Source: Planctomycetia bacterium
Lineage (GTDB): Bacteria > Planctomycetota > Planctomycetia > Pirellulales > UBA1268
NCBI GenBank assembly: GCA_009923125.1
Contig: RFUD01000011.1
Span: 1-15,330 of the forward strand
Direction: 5' to 3'
DNA: 15,330 bases
Below the pieces are notes generated by a model, which saw only the letters and a program-made list of their open reading frames with translations, did not search any database and was not told the origin of the DNA. This document shows, one piece after another, positions 1-7,758 of this stretch. Positions within the stretch are counted from its first letter, which is position 1. Every line of letters starts with the position of its first letter. A program made the position numbers and the translations under genes.

Positions 1-1047
1 GCCTGGGAAAACGCCCCGCCGCTCGACGCCGCCGAAGCGAAGCAGGTTCTCGGGGTCGTAAAGACGCTGTGCGGCATCTCCTCGAAGGCTGGCCGGCGCC
101 AGGCGGGCCGGTTTACCGTCGGGCTGCAGCGGCGATCGATCCCCTGCCAGGTGACGCTGGAGAAGAGCGATTCCGGCATCAGGATGCACCTGGAGTTTCA
201 GCAGCCGCCCCCGGGATTCGGCTCGCTCGAGGGGCTCGGCATGGACGCCGCCGAGGCGGCGAAGGTGAAGCAGGCGCTGTCGCTGGTCAACAGTCTCGTC
301 GTCGTCTCGGCCCCGACGCGGGAGGGGCTGACGACCACGTTCGCCCAGGTCGTGCTCACGGCCGACCGGCTGCTGCGGGATTTCGTGATTCTCGAAGACG
401 AGCGGACGCCGTTTCGCGAGCTGCAGAACGTCAAGCCGTTCCGCTGGGGCGGCGCGGAGAACCTCGCGCCGGTCGCGGTGCTCGAGCAGGCGATGCGCGG
501 CTATCCCACGGCGCTGGTCGTACCGCAACTCGAGGATGGGCCGCTCGCGATCGAGTTGGTCAAGCGGGCGGGGGAGATGCTCGTCATCGTCGGCCTGCGG
601 GCCGACGACGCCGTCGCGGCCGTGGACAGGCTGCTGGCACTGGGTGTGCCGCGGCCGGAGTTGGCCAAGGCGCTGCAGGTGGCCACCGGCCAGCGGCTCA
701 TCCGGCGCGTGTGCCCCAAGTGCGCGGTCGAATACGCCGCGACGCCCGAGATGCTCGCCCGCCTCAAGCTGCCGGCACAGGAGGGGCTGATGTTCAAGCG
801 GGCGACCGAGTTCGGCTGCCCGGCCTGCAGCGGCACGGGCTATCTGGGCCGGGCCGCGCTCGTCGAGGTCGCCGGCGGACCGACGGTGAGCAAGGCGATC
901 GCCAGGGGCGTGGACAAGGCGACGTTCGTCAAGGCGGCGCAGAACGATGGCATGCGCCGGTTTCGCGAGGTGGGCCTGGCGCTCGTCGCCGCCGGCGCGA
1001 CGACGCTCGAGGAGGTGCAGCGCATCCTCAAGAAGGAGAAGGCCTGA
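1..1047 (+). CDS. GspE/PilB-like secretion ATPase domain protein, degenerate; 5' end outside window
   Basis: The reading frame is open from base 1, so the start lies upstream; 348 residues are visible. The order matches the C-terminal half of type II secretion/type IV pilus ATPases: a GRRQAGRF segment (GspE has a R-x-PQDGR-F-like segment there), a Walker A region, a Walker B region, the AQRL-like stretch TGQRLIRRVCPKC and a four-cysteine zinc site (CPKC at codons 712-723, CPAC at 817-828) followed by TGYLGRAALVEV. The catalytic motifs are changed. Walker A reads SAPTREGLTTT (307-339) where the family has GPTGSGKTTT, so the lysine is leucine. The Walker B region reads VVPQLED (517-537) instead of MVGEIRD, and no HTND-type histidine box is seen. 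It is therefore probably a non-hydrolysing paralogue that pairs with an active ATPase or acts structurally. Family membership is well supported; loss of activity is inference. It leads a likely operon, with the next gene six bases downstream. Confidence 0.8.
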   Translation, partial: AWENAPPLDAAEAKQVLGVVKTLCGISSKAGRRQAGRFTVGLQRRSIPCQVTLEKSDSGIRMHLEFQQPPPGFGSLEGLGMDAAEAAKVKQALSLVNSLVVVSAPTREGLTTTFAQVVLTADRLLRDFVILEDERTPFRELQNVKPFRWGGAENLAPVAVLEQAMRGYPTALVVPQLEDGPLAIELVKRAGEMLVIVGLRADDAVAAVDRLLALGVPRPELAKALQVATGQRLIRRVCPKCAVEYAATPEMLARLKLPAQEGLMFKRATEFGCPACSGTGYLGRAALVEVAGGPTVSKAIARGVDKATFVKAAQNDGMRRFREVGLALVAAGATTLEEVQRILKKEKA

Positions 1048-1053
1048 TCCGTC

Positions 1054-1653
1054 ATGATCATCAATCTCGCCCTGCTCGTGGTGCTCCTGGTCGTCGTCGC
1101 CGCGTCGTTCCGTGGCAGCCTCGTCCAGGCCATGATGATGTATTTCAACGTCCTGCTCGCCGCCAGTTTCGCCACCGCCTGGTACGAGACCCTGACCGCC
1201 TATCTGGAGCGCTACCTGGCCCCGTACACCTACTTTCTCGACGTGATCTCGCTGTGGATCTGCTTCGCGGTCATTCTCATCGTGCTGGTCACGGTCACGA
1301 GCCAGCTGTTCAAGACACGGGTCAACAAGGTGCTGTTTGTGCCGCCGGTGGAGCTGGCGGGCCGGATCCTCGTGGGCCTGATGACGGGCTGGGTGGTCGT
1401 CGAGTTCACGGCGTTGAGCCTGCACACCGCGCCGCTGCGGAACGACATCGTCCCGATGCCGCCGAATGGGAGCATGCTCTTCGGCCTCAAGCCGGACCGT
1501 TGCTGGCTGTGGTGGGTGCGCGGCTCGTCGCGCAACGGCCCGTTCGGCGTCACCGAGTCGGCCTTCGATCCGGCGGAGGACTTCCTGGAGCGTCACCAGA
1601 AGCGGCGGGAGGCGATCTCCAAGGAGGAGTCGATCATCCGTCCGGAGTCCTGA
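1054..1653 (+). CDS. CvpA-like integral membrane protein
   Basis: This 199-residue protein has about four hydrophobic segments (roughly residues 2-20, 28-48, 64-88 and 104-124) and a polar, basic C-terminal tail. The layout, a short membrane protein with an RG after the first helix and a glycine-rich last helix, resembles the CvpA/colicin V production family. That family is broadly conserved and has been linked to envelope functions, but its molecular role is not settled. The segment LFGLKPDRCWLWWV (about residues 147-160) looks like a conserved part in planctomycete relatives, which is recollection and not a search result. The ATG lies six bases after the preceding stop, with AAGGAG at 1033-1038 as a rather distant ribosome site, so translation is probably coupled. 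The membrane protein is certain in outline; the CvpA name is moderate. Confidence 0.75.
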   Translation: MIINLALLVVLLVVVAASFRGSLVQAMMMYFNVLLAASFATAWYETLTAYLERYLAPYTYFLDVISLWICFAVILIVLVTVTSQLFKTRVNKVLFVPPVELAGRILVGLMTGWVVVEFTALSLHTAPLRNDIVPMPPNGSMLFGLKPDRCWLWWVRGSSRNGPFGVTESAFDPAEDFLERHQKRREAISKEESIIRPES

Positions 1654-1669
1654 GCAGCCACGCCGGCCG

Positions 1670-2335
1670 ATGGTGCACGCCATGATGTCACGCAGCGGTC
1701 ACCGAGAGCCGTCGGGGCCCGGGGGCCGTCCGGACGACGGGGCAACGGCCGAGTACCGTCCGGTGAGCAGGCTTGCCGTGGCCGCACTCGGCCTGGGACT
1801 CCTCTCGGCCCTCGCGGTCGTGAACCCCTTGTTCCTCGTCGTGCCGCTCGTGACGCTGGCCGTGGCGGCCGCGGCGATCCGTGACGTCGAGCGCGAGGGG
1901 GTCCGCAAAGTCGGCCGCCTGGCTGCGCTGGCGGCGGTCGCGCTGGCCGCCGGGTTCGGCGGGCAGGCGGTGGCGGCGAGTCTTGCGGCCCGCGCGATCG
2001 CCGCATCCCGGGCCGCGGCGGTGGCCGACCTGTTCCTCACCGCCGTGCGCGACGGACGGCTCGCGGACGCCGAGGCGATGTGCGGTCCCGAGGCCCGGCA
2101 GGCGGTCGCGGGGCTGGCCGTCCGCGTGGCGGGCCGCCCGCGGCTGGCTCCCGTTCCGGGCGATCAGCCGGGAACGTGGGCCGTGCGGATCCCGGCGGAT
2201 CCCCAGGGTTCGGGCGACGTGCGGCTCCTGCTCGCGCCATCGGTGGCGGTGCAGCAGGGGGGCGCGGTTGAACGCTGGCTCGTGACCGCGTGCGAGCCGA
2301 CGGAGGAGCAGGCGGTCAGGCCGTCCGCGAGGTGA
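1670..2335 (+). CDS. DUF4190-like membrane protein
   Basis: This is a 221-residue protein if it starts at ATG 1670; ATGs at 1682 and 1685 are also in frame and no start has a convincing ribosome site. After about 30 polar residues come three hydrophobic segments (about 33-50, 52-70 and 82-105), then a soluble C-terminal domain of about 115 residues rich in Ala, Arg and Val, with one cysteine in AMCGPEA and another in TACEP. The opening, SRLAVAALGLGLLSAL then a second helix and a charged IRDVEREGVRK turn, resembles DUF4190 membrane modules, which are often joined to other domains. No function is assigned. It follows the CvpA-like gene by 16 bases, so it is likely the last gene of the operon. 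Its last 20 bases overlap the convergent epmA. Confidence 0.72.
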   Translation: MVHAMMSRSGHREPSGPGGRPDDGATAEYRPVSRLAVAALGLGLLSALAVVNPLFLVVPLVTLAVAAAAIRDVEREGVRKVGRLAALAAVALAAGFGGQAVAASLAARAIAASRAAAVADLFLTAVRDGRLADAEAMCGPEARQAVAGLAVRVAGRPRLAPVPGDQPGTWAVRIPADPQGSGDVRLLLAPSVAVQQGGAVERWLVTACEPTEEQAVRPSAR

Positions 2336-3257
2336 ACGGGCGGACGGCGTCGATCGACGGCGCCCCGGCCGCGAGCATCACCAACCGGTCGAATCCCAGC
2401 GCACAGCCCACCCCCGACGGCATCGACGGCCCGTGCACCGCGACGAGCCGGTCGGGCACCGGCAGGGATGGACGACCGTCGGCGGTCCGGGCGGCATTCG
2501 CGGCGGCGATCCGGTCGAGGAGCGGCTCGCGGGCGGTCTCCTCCTCCCAGCCGTTGGCGAGTTCGACACCGGACGCGAACAGTTCGAAGCGCAGGGCCGT
2601 CGACGGCGGGCGGGTGTCGATGCGGGCGAACGCTGCCTGTGAGACCGGCCACGCCTCCAACAGGGTGGGCCGGCCGTGTCCGAGGCGGGGCGCGACGGCC
2701 TCGGCCAGCAGGAGTTCGAACCAGGCATCGTTGGATTCGGCGTGACCCTGCGGCAGACCGAGCCCGGATCGAACGCCGGCGGCCCTCCATGCGGCGGGCG
2801 TGGCCGTCAGCGGATCGACGCCGACGTGTTCCTGGAAAGCCTCGCGGCAGGTGACCCGCTCGAGTCCCGCGGTGCCGAGCGTCGCACCGCACAGGTCGGC
2901 GAGCAGCGCGGCCGCGTCGTCGTTGCCAGCGCCCGGAGCGTACCATTCGAGCAGCGTGAACTCGACGTCGTGCCTCTCCCCGCGCTCGCCGGCCCGGAAC
3001 GCGCGGGCGAATTGGTAGATCGGCCCGGACCCGGCGGCCAACAGCCGCTTCATGTGCGCTTCGGGGCTGGCCTGCAGGAAGTGCGGCGGTCGGTCGGGGC
3101 CGTCGAGGTGGACGACGAGCGGATCGATGTGCGCCTCCGGCAACACTTCGGCCGAGATCACCGGCGTCTCCACCTCGACGAATCCACGCGTGTCGAACAG
3201 GCGGCGCAGCCTGCCTCGGAGGTCGGCACGGAACTCGAGGATCGAGCGCTGCGTCAT
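2316..3257 (-). CDS. epmA: EF-P lysine ligase EpmA (PoxA/GenX/YjeA)
   Basis: At 313 residues it is close to the 325-residue E. coli enzyme. It is a class II lysyl-tRNA synthetase catalytic core without the N-terminal anticodon-binding OB domain, which is the mark of EpmA. Motif 1 lies around RGFVEVETPVI (residues 24-34), motif 2 is FRAGERGERHDVEFTLLEWY (87-106), GVELANGWEE sits at 230-239, and motif 3 is ALGFDRLVMLAAG (286-298). In known cases EpmA attaches (R)-beta-lysine, made by EpmB, to a conserved lysine of elongation factor P, which helps ribosomes through polyproline stretches. Neither efp nor epmB is in the window. It is the third gene after metG and uspA, 15 bases downstream of uspA. 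It ends in a 20-base convergent overlap with the DUF4190-like gene. The family call is strong; whether the donor is beta-lysine or lysine is unknown. Confidence 0.92.
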   Translation of the reverse strand: MTQRSILEFRADLRGRLRRLFDTRGFVEVETPVISAEVLPEAHIDPLVVHLDGPDRPPHFLQASPEAHMKRLLAAGSGPIYQFARAFRAGERGERHDVEFTLLEWYAPGAGNDDAAALLADLCGATLGTAGLERVTCREAFQEHVGVDPLTATPAAWRAAGVRSGLGLPQGHAESNDAWFELLLAEAVAPRLGHGRPTLLEAWPVSQAAFARIDTRPPSTALRFELFASGVELANGWEEETAREPLLDRIAAANAARTADGRPSLPVPDRLVAVHGPSMPSGVGCALGFDRLVMLAAGAPSIDAVRPFTSRTA

Positions 3258-3272
3258 CGGGGGCGGAGTGGC

Positions 3273-3737
3273 TCAGGTCCCGGCGGGTTCCGGCCGACGG
3301 GCCGCGAGCGTGGTCGCGGTTTCCCGGTAGACGAGCACCGGGCACGGCGCCCGCCTGACGATCGCCTCGGCCACGCTTCCCATCAACAGCCGGGTCACGC
3401 CGGTCCGGCCATGCGTGCCGAGCACGATCATCTCGGCCCCCTCCTCGGCGGCGATGCGGACGATCTCCCCGGCAGGATCGCCCATCGTCAGCCGGTGGGC
3501 GAAGGTCACCGCGGGATCGGCGGGCCGCACGTCCTCGAGCATCTTGAGGATGCGTTCGGAACTCGGCTCCGGCAGACCGTAATAGAGTTCACCGCCACCA
3601 TATGCCAGCGGCGGCTCCTCGACGTGCACGATCAGGAGCCGTGCGGCGGATTGCTTCGCGAGCGCTTCGGCGTGCGGCAGGGCGGCGTCGCTGGCGAGCG
3701 AAAAATCGGTCGGAAACAGGATCGTTTTCGGGGCCAT
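3273..3737 (-). CDS. Universal stress protein, UspA family
   Basis: This single-domain protein of 154 residues is the usual length for the family. It begins with the family signature PKTILFPTDFS (beta strand 1 with the Asp). It carries the ATP-binding pattern G-x2-G-x9-G-[ST] as GTHGRTG...MGS (residues 107-121), followed by AEAIVRRAPCPVLVYR, the canonical last helix and strand. ATP binding is therefore likely. The protein is cytoplasmic and its partner is unknown. The start is supported by GGAG eight bases upstream of the ATG. It lies 34 bases after metG and 15 before epmA on the same strand, which suggests co-expression with these translation genes. Confidence 0.93.
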   Translation of the reverse strand: MAPKTILFPTDFSLASDAALPHAEALAKQSAARLLIVHVEEPPLAYGGGELYYGLPEPSSERILKMLEDVRPADPAVTFAHRLTMGDPAGEIVRIAAEEGAEMIVLGTHGRTGVTRLLMGSVAEAIVRRAPCPVLVYRETATTLAARRPEPAGT

Positions 3738-3771
3738 GGCGAATTCTCCGGGGATGGAGAAAGTCTATGGC

Positions 3772-5862
3772 CTAGTGGAGCCGCATGCCGGGCAGCGCAC
3801 CGGCGTCGGGCGACAGCAGGTAGACACCTTCCGCCCCGGCACCGCTGGCGGCCACCACCATGCCCTCGCTGAGTCCGAACTTCATCTGCCGCGGTGCCAG
3901 GTTGGCCACGACCACGACAAGCCGGCCGACGAGCGCCGTCGGCTCGTGAAAACCCTTGATGCCCGCGAACACGGTGCGGATCGTGTCGCCGCCGAGGCTC
4001 ACCGTGAGCTTGAGGAGCTTCTTCGCTTCGGGCACCTCCTCCGCAGCGATGATTCGCGCCACCCGCAGGTCCACCTTGGCGAAGTCGTCGATCGTGCAGG
4101 TGGTGGCGAGCGGCTCGGCGGCGAGCGCGGCGCCCGGGTCGCCTCCGGCGGCGGGTGACGGGGTGGTCGTGTCCACGGCATGTCCTCCTTGGGGATGGGC
4201 CTCGGCTTCCGCCCGCGATGCGGCGAGCAGGGCCTCGATCTGTCTGGCATCGACGCGTTGCATGAGCGGGGAGAAGGGGCCGACCGCCCGGCCGACCAGC
4301 GGTGTTTGCGACTCTTCCCAGGAGCGGATCGGCCCGCCCACGAGGCCGCCGGCGTCGGCGGCGAGCTTCGGCAGCACCGGTGCGAGGTAGACGGCGAGCT
4401 GCCGGAACAGGTTGAGCGACACCGTGGCCACGTCCTGCAGCTTCTGCGCCGCCTCCGGGCCCGCCTTGGCCAGCTTCCAGGGCTGCTCGGCGTCGACGTA
4501 GGCGTTGGCCCGGTCGGCGGCGAGCATGATCGCCCGCATCGCACGGGCGAAGTCGCAGGCCTCGTAGGCGGCGGCGATCTCGACCGAGTCGGCCGCGGCG
4601 CGGGTGAACAGGCCGCCGTCGTCGGGATAGGCGGCGGAGAGCCCCGTGCTCTCGAGCCACCGCGCGGTGCGGCTCGCGAGGTTGACCACCTTGCCGACGA
4701 GGTCGGCGTTCACCTTGGCGGCAAACTCCTCCAGGTTGAGGTCGATGTCGTCGATGCCGCCCGAGAGCTTGCTGGCGTAGTAGTAGCGGAGCGCGGCGGG
4801 GTCGAGGTGGGCGAGATAGGTGCGGGCGAGCAGGAACGTGCCGCGGCTCTTCGACATCTTCTGCCCGTCGACGGTGAGGAACCCGTGGATGCGCACCTTC
4901 GTGGGCAGCGCGAGCCCCGCGGCCTCGAGCATCGCCGGCCAGAAGAGCGTGTGGAAATAGGTGATGTCCTTGCCGATGAAGTGATGGATCTCGGCCGGGG
5001 TGGCGCCGGGCCGCCACCACGCGTCGAACGACTCGCCGTGCCGGGCGCACCACTCGGCCGTCGCCGCGAGGTAGCCGATCGGCGCGTCGAACCAGACATA
5101 CCAGAAGTGCCCGGGGGCGTCGGGAATCTCGAACCCGAAGTAGGGAGCGGGACGGGAGACGTCCCAGTCGCGCAACGGATCGCCGAGGAAGTGCCCCGCG
5201 AGGTAGTTGGCGACGCGGGCGTCGAGCGCTCCCGACTCGCGGGTCCAGCGGTCGAGGAAGCCGTGGAGCGACTCGATGGTGACGAACAGGTGCTCGGCCG
5301 AACGCACTTCGGGCGTCGCGCCCGACAGCGTGCTCGTGGGATGCACCAGATCGGCCGGGCTGTAGGTGGCCCCGCACCGCTCGCAGGAGTCGCCGTATTG
5401 GTCCGCGGCCCCGCACTTCGGACAGCCGCCGCGCACGAAGCGGTCGGCCAGGAAGACGCCGGCCCGGGGATCGAAGAGCTGTTCGACGGGCCGCGAGACG
5501 ACGAGGCCCCGGTCACGCAGGGCTCGCCAGATCTCGCCGCACAGCGTCCGGTTGGCGTCGCTGTCGGTCGAGCCGTAATGGTCGAACTCGACCTGGAACC
5601 CGGCGAAGTCCGCGAGATGGGCCTCGCGCATCGCGGCGATCAGTTCCCGTTCGCTGCGGCCCTCGGCCCGCGCCCGGATCATGATCGCCGTGCCGTGCGT
5701 GTCGTCGGCGCAGAGATAGATCGCCCGATTCCCGCGCAGCCTCTGGAAGCGCACGAAGATGTCGGTCTGGATGTACTCGACGAGATGCCCCAGATGGATG
5801 TGGCCGTTGGCGTACGGCAGGGCCGAGGTGACGAGGATCCGACGGGCGCTGGGTGCGGCCAT
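3772..5862 (-). CDS. metG: Methionyl-tRNA synthetase
   Basis: This 696-residue class I aminoacyl-tRNA synthetase charges tRNA-Met with methionine. Visible features in order are LPYANGHIHLGH with the HIGH-type motif HLGH (residues 23-26), the conserved CADDTHGT (51-58) and one zinc knuckle with cysteines at 147, 150, 160 and 163. The GHFWYVWFDAPIGY stretch of the methionine pocket and KMSKS at 335-339 follow. An alpha-helical anticodon-binding domain comes next. A C-terminal EMAP-II/Trbp111-like tRNA-binding OB domain begins near DFAKVDLRVARI and ends at the C-terminus (about 590-696); in known enzymes it dimerises and aids tRNA binding. All key motifs are intact and the length is normal for the long form. 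The ATG at 5862 has GGAG four bases upstream and a plausible promoter above it. It is first in the run metG-uspA-epmA. Confidence 0.97.
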   Translation of the reverse strand: MAAPSARRILVTSALPYANGHIHLGHLVEYIQTDIFVRFQRLRGNRAIYLCADDTHGTAIMIRARAEGRSERELIAAMREAHLADFAGFQVEFDHYGSTDSDANRTLCGEIWRALRDRGLVVSRPVEQLFDPRAGVFLADRFVRGGCPKCGAADQYGDSCERCGATYSPADLVHPTSTLSGATPEVRSAEHLFVTIESLHGFLDRWTRESGALDARVANYLAGHFLGDPLRDWDVSRPAPYFGFEIPDAPGHFWYVWFDAPIGYLAATAEWCARHGESFDAWWRPGATPAEIHHFIGKDITYFHTLFWPAMLEAAGLALPTKVRIHGFLTVDGQKMSKSRGTFLLARTYLAHLDPAALRYYYASKLSGGIDDIDLNLEEFAAKVNADLVGKVVNLASRTARWLESTGLSAAYPDDGGLFTRAAADSVEIAAAYEACDFARAMRAIMLAADRANAYVDAEQPWKLAKAGPEAAQKLQDVATVSLNLFRQLAVYLAPVLPKLAADAGGLVGGPIRSWEESQTPLVGRAVGPFSPLMQRVDARQIEALLAASRAEAEAHPQGGHAVDTTTPSPAAGGDPGAALAAEPLATTCTIDDFAKVDLRVARIIAAEEVPEAKKLLKLTVSLGGDTIRTVFAGIKGFHEPTALVGRLVVVVANLAPRQMKFGLSEGMVVAASGAGAEGVYLLSPDAGALPGMRLH

Positions 5863-5889
5863 GATGCTCCGGGGCTCGAGGGCCGGCGG

Positions 5890-5918
5890 ATTGTAGAGGC
5901 CGTGCGGAAACGGGGAAA
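5890..5918 (-). promoter_or_regulatory. Predicted sigma-70-like promoter for metG
   Basis: Read on the minus strand, TTTCCC (5918-5913) and TACAAT (5895-5890) are separated by 17 bases. The -10 box matches TATAAT at five of six positions; the -35 box is weak, matching at three of six. Transcription would start about 20 bases upstream of the metG ATG. This is the only good AT-rich hexamer noticed in an otherwise very GC-rich 190-base spacer (5863-6052) between metG and the divergent thioredoxin-protease gene. I saw no equally good promoter in the plus direction. Confidence 0.4.
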
Positions 5919-6052
5919 TGGCGCGGTCGCGGGATGAATGGGTGGTTCCTGGCGGTCCCGCAGGTCACGAAAGTGGCCTTGTGGCGTGCCCACGGGGCCG
6001 CCAGTATCCGCCCGCCCGCGGCCAGTCGGCGGCCGCTGCAACGGAGCGAACG

Positions 6053-7744
6053 ATGCGTTTCTTCCTGCGAACACTCCCCCTGGTCGTCATCCTGGCGACC
6101 GCCATGCGGGTCGCCGGCGCGGCGCCGGGAGATGCCGCCGCGGCCGCGGCCGCCGGTGACGTGGTGCTGCTCGACTTCGCCGCGTCGTGGTGCGGGCCGT
6201 GCCGTGCGATGGCGCCCTTGATCGGCCAGGTCTCGGCCGCCGGTTGGATCGTCCGGCACGTGGACGTCGATCGCGAGGCCGATCTCGTCAAGCGATTCGG
6301 TGTCACGGGCGTGCCCTGCTACGTGCTGCTCGTGAAAGGGCATGAAGCGGGCCGGATCAACGGGGCCACGACCCTGGCCGAACTGGAACAGCTGCTGATG
6401 AAGAGCCGCGGCGCCCTCGGCGTGCCCGAGACCTCCGTTCCGCGGACCGCGCCGCCCCTGGCAGCCGTGCCGGGCGTGACGCTTCCCTCGACCCCGTCCG
6501 ACGCGCCGCTCGCGCTCGAGGCGGCTCCGCGGCAGGCCGCCGCCGTTCCCGCCCGCGTGCTGCCCGCGGCGACGCAGCCGGTGGCCTCCACCGCTCCGGC
6601 CCGCGGCCCGGCCCGCACGCCGCCCGGGGTGGACGCCGTGGGTGCGGGGCTCGCGCCCGCCGCCCGGATGGCGCTCGAGCAGCGGTTGCTGGCCGCGACG
6701 GCCCGGCTGCGGGTGGACGACGCGCAGGGCGTCTCCTGGGGCACGGGGACCGTGATCGACTGCCGGCAGGGCGAGGCCCTGATCCTCACCTGTGGCCACA
6801 TCTTCCGCGATTCGAAGGGGCAGGGCCGCGTCGAGGTGGATCTGTTCGGTCCGGGCGGGCAGCGCGGCCTCGCGGGCCAGGTGATCTCCTGGGATCTGAA
6901 GCGCGATCTCGCGCTCGTCAGCGTGTTCACCGACGCTCCCGTCGAGCCGGTGAAGGTCGGTGGCCCGCAGCGCACCACCGTGGCCGGCGAGCCGGTGGTG
7001 ACCGTGGGCTGCAACGGCGGCCAGGACCCGACGATCCACCACAGCCGCGTGACCGCCGTGGACAAGTACCTCGGGCCGGCCAACGTGCAGGTCGCCGGCC
7101 AGCCCGTGCAGGGCCGGTCGGGCGGCGGGCTGTTCGCCGTCGATGGCACGCTGCTCGGCGTCTGCAACGCCGCCGACCCGACCGACAACGAGGGGCTGTT
7201 CGCCGCCCTGCCGGCCATCCACGAGCAGCTCGACGAGGCGGGGCTGGCCTTCGTCTACAAGAGCGTGTACCCGAGCGGGGCGGTGGCCGATGCCGCCGGT
7301 CCGGCCGTGCCCAGCATGCCGAGCGAGATGCCCCCGGTGTCGTTCGACCGTCGTGATCGCGGAGCGGCGCTCCCGACCACCTCCACCGCCGGACCGCTCG
7401 ACGTCTCCGTCGCCCCGCCGCCCTCCGCGGCGCCGACCACGGCGGCCGCGCCGGCGGCGTCGGTCAGCGGCACGCCAGCACCCTCCGCCCGCGGCTTGTC
7501 GGACGGCGAACGCGCTCTCCTCGACCATGTCCGGCAGCACGAAGGGCGGGCCGAAGTGATCTGCATCGTGCGGCCGCACGGAGCGGCGCAGTCCGCGAGC
7601 GAGGTGTTCGTGCTCGAGGGCTCGAGCCGTGAATTCGTCGAGCAGCTCTCGAAGACGCATGGCGGCCACGCGCATCACGGTCAACAGCCCGCAGCAGGCC
7701 GATCCGACCTCGCCCTTCTGCCGCCGGCCGATCCGGTGCGGTAG
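6053..7744 (+). CDS. Secreted thioredoxin/trypsin-like serine protease fusion protein
   Basis: The 563-residue product starts at ATG 6053, with GGAG six bases upstream; the frame stays open further 5' but without a signal sequence start. A signal peptide (residues 1 to about 22, ending AGA-A) implies export. A thioredoxin fold follows, with WCGPC at 46-50 and the cis-proline segment TGVPCY. An Ala/Pro-rich linker covers about 121-200. Next comes a trypsin-like domain (about 206-400) with a complete triad: His249 in LTCGHIF, Asp285 in RDLALV and Ser356 in GRSGGG. A second Pro/Ala/Thr-rich linker (about 405-480) leads to a small charged C-terminal domain (482-545, SDGERALLDHVRQHEG onward) of unknown fold. 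The GTGTVID and GRSGGG forms resemble HtrA/Deg-type proteases, but no PDZ domain is seen. A role in extracytoplasmic thiol chemistry or protein quality control is inference. The histidine phosphatase gene follows within 14 bases. Confidence 0.9.
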   Translation: MRFFLRTLPLVVILATAMRVAGAAPGDAAAAAAAGDVVLLDFAASWCGPCRAMAPLIGQVSAAGWIVRHVDVDREADLVKRFGVTGVPCYVLLVKGHEAGRINGATTLAELEQLLMKSRGALGVPETSVPRTAPPLAAVPGVTLPSTPSDAPLALEAAPRQAAAVPARVLPAATQPVASTAPARGPARTPPGVDAVGAGLAPAARMALEQRLLAATARLRVDDAQGVSWGTGTVIDCRQGEALILTCGHIFRDSKGQGRVEVDLFGPGGQRGLAGQVISWDLKRDLALVSVFTDAPVEPVKVGGPQRTTVAGEPVVTVGCNGGQDPTIHHSRVTAVDKYLGPANVQVAGQPVQGRSGGGLFAVDGTLLGVCNAADPTDNEGLFAALPAIHEQLDEAGLAFVYKSVYPSGAVADAAGPAVPSMPSEMPPVSFDRRDRGAALPTTSTAGPLDVSVAPPPSAAPTTAAAPAASVSGTPAPSARGLSDGERALLDHVRQHEGRAEVICIVRPHGAAQSASEVFVLEGSSREFVEQLSKTHGGHAHHGQQPAAGRSDLALLPPADPVR

Positions 7745-7758
7745 TCTTGGCCACGGTG

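Noticed and set aside
4180..5937. 585-codon plus-strand frame antisense to metG
   Set aside because: metG carries every catalytic motif on the other strand; the antisense product has shadow-like composition.
5918..6052. Earlier start for the thioredoxin-protease gene at 5918
   Set aside because: It would bury the signal peptide behind 45 residues, whereas ATG 6053 has a good ribosome site and begins directly with the signal sequence.
5513..7684. 723-codon open frame on the minus strand opposite the thioredoxin-protease gene and the 5' end of metG
   Set aside because: It is antisense to two genes with clear motifs, its product is His/Arg/Gly-rich without any recognisable domain, and high GC content keeps such frames open by chance.
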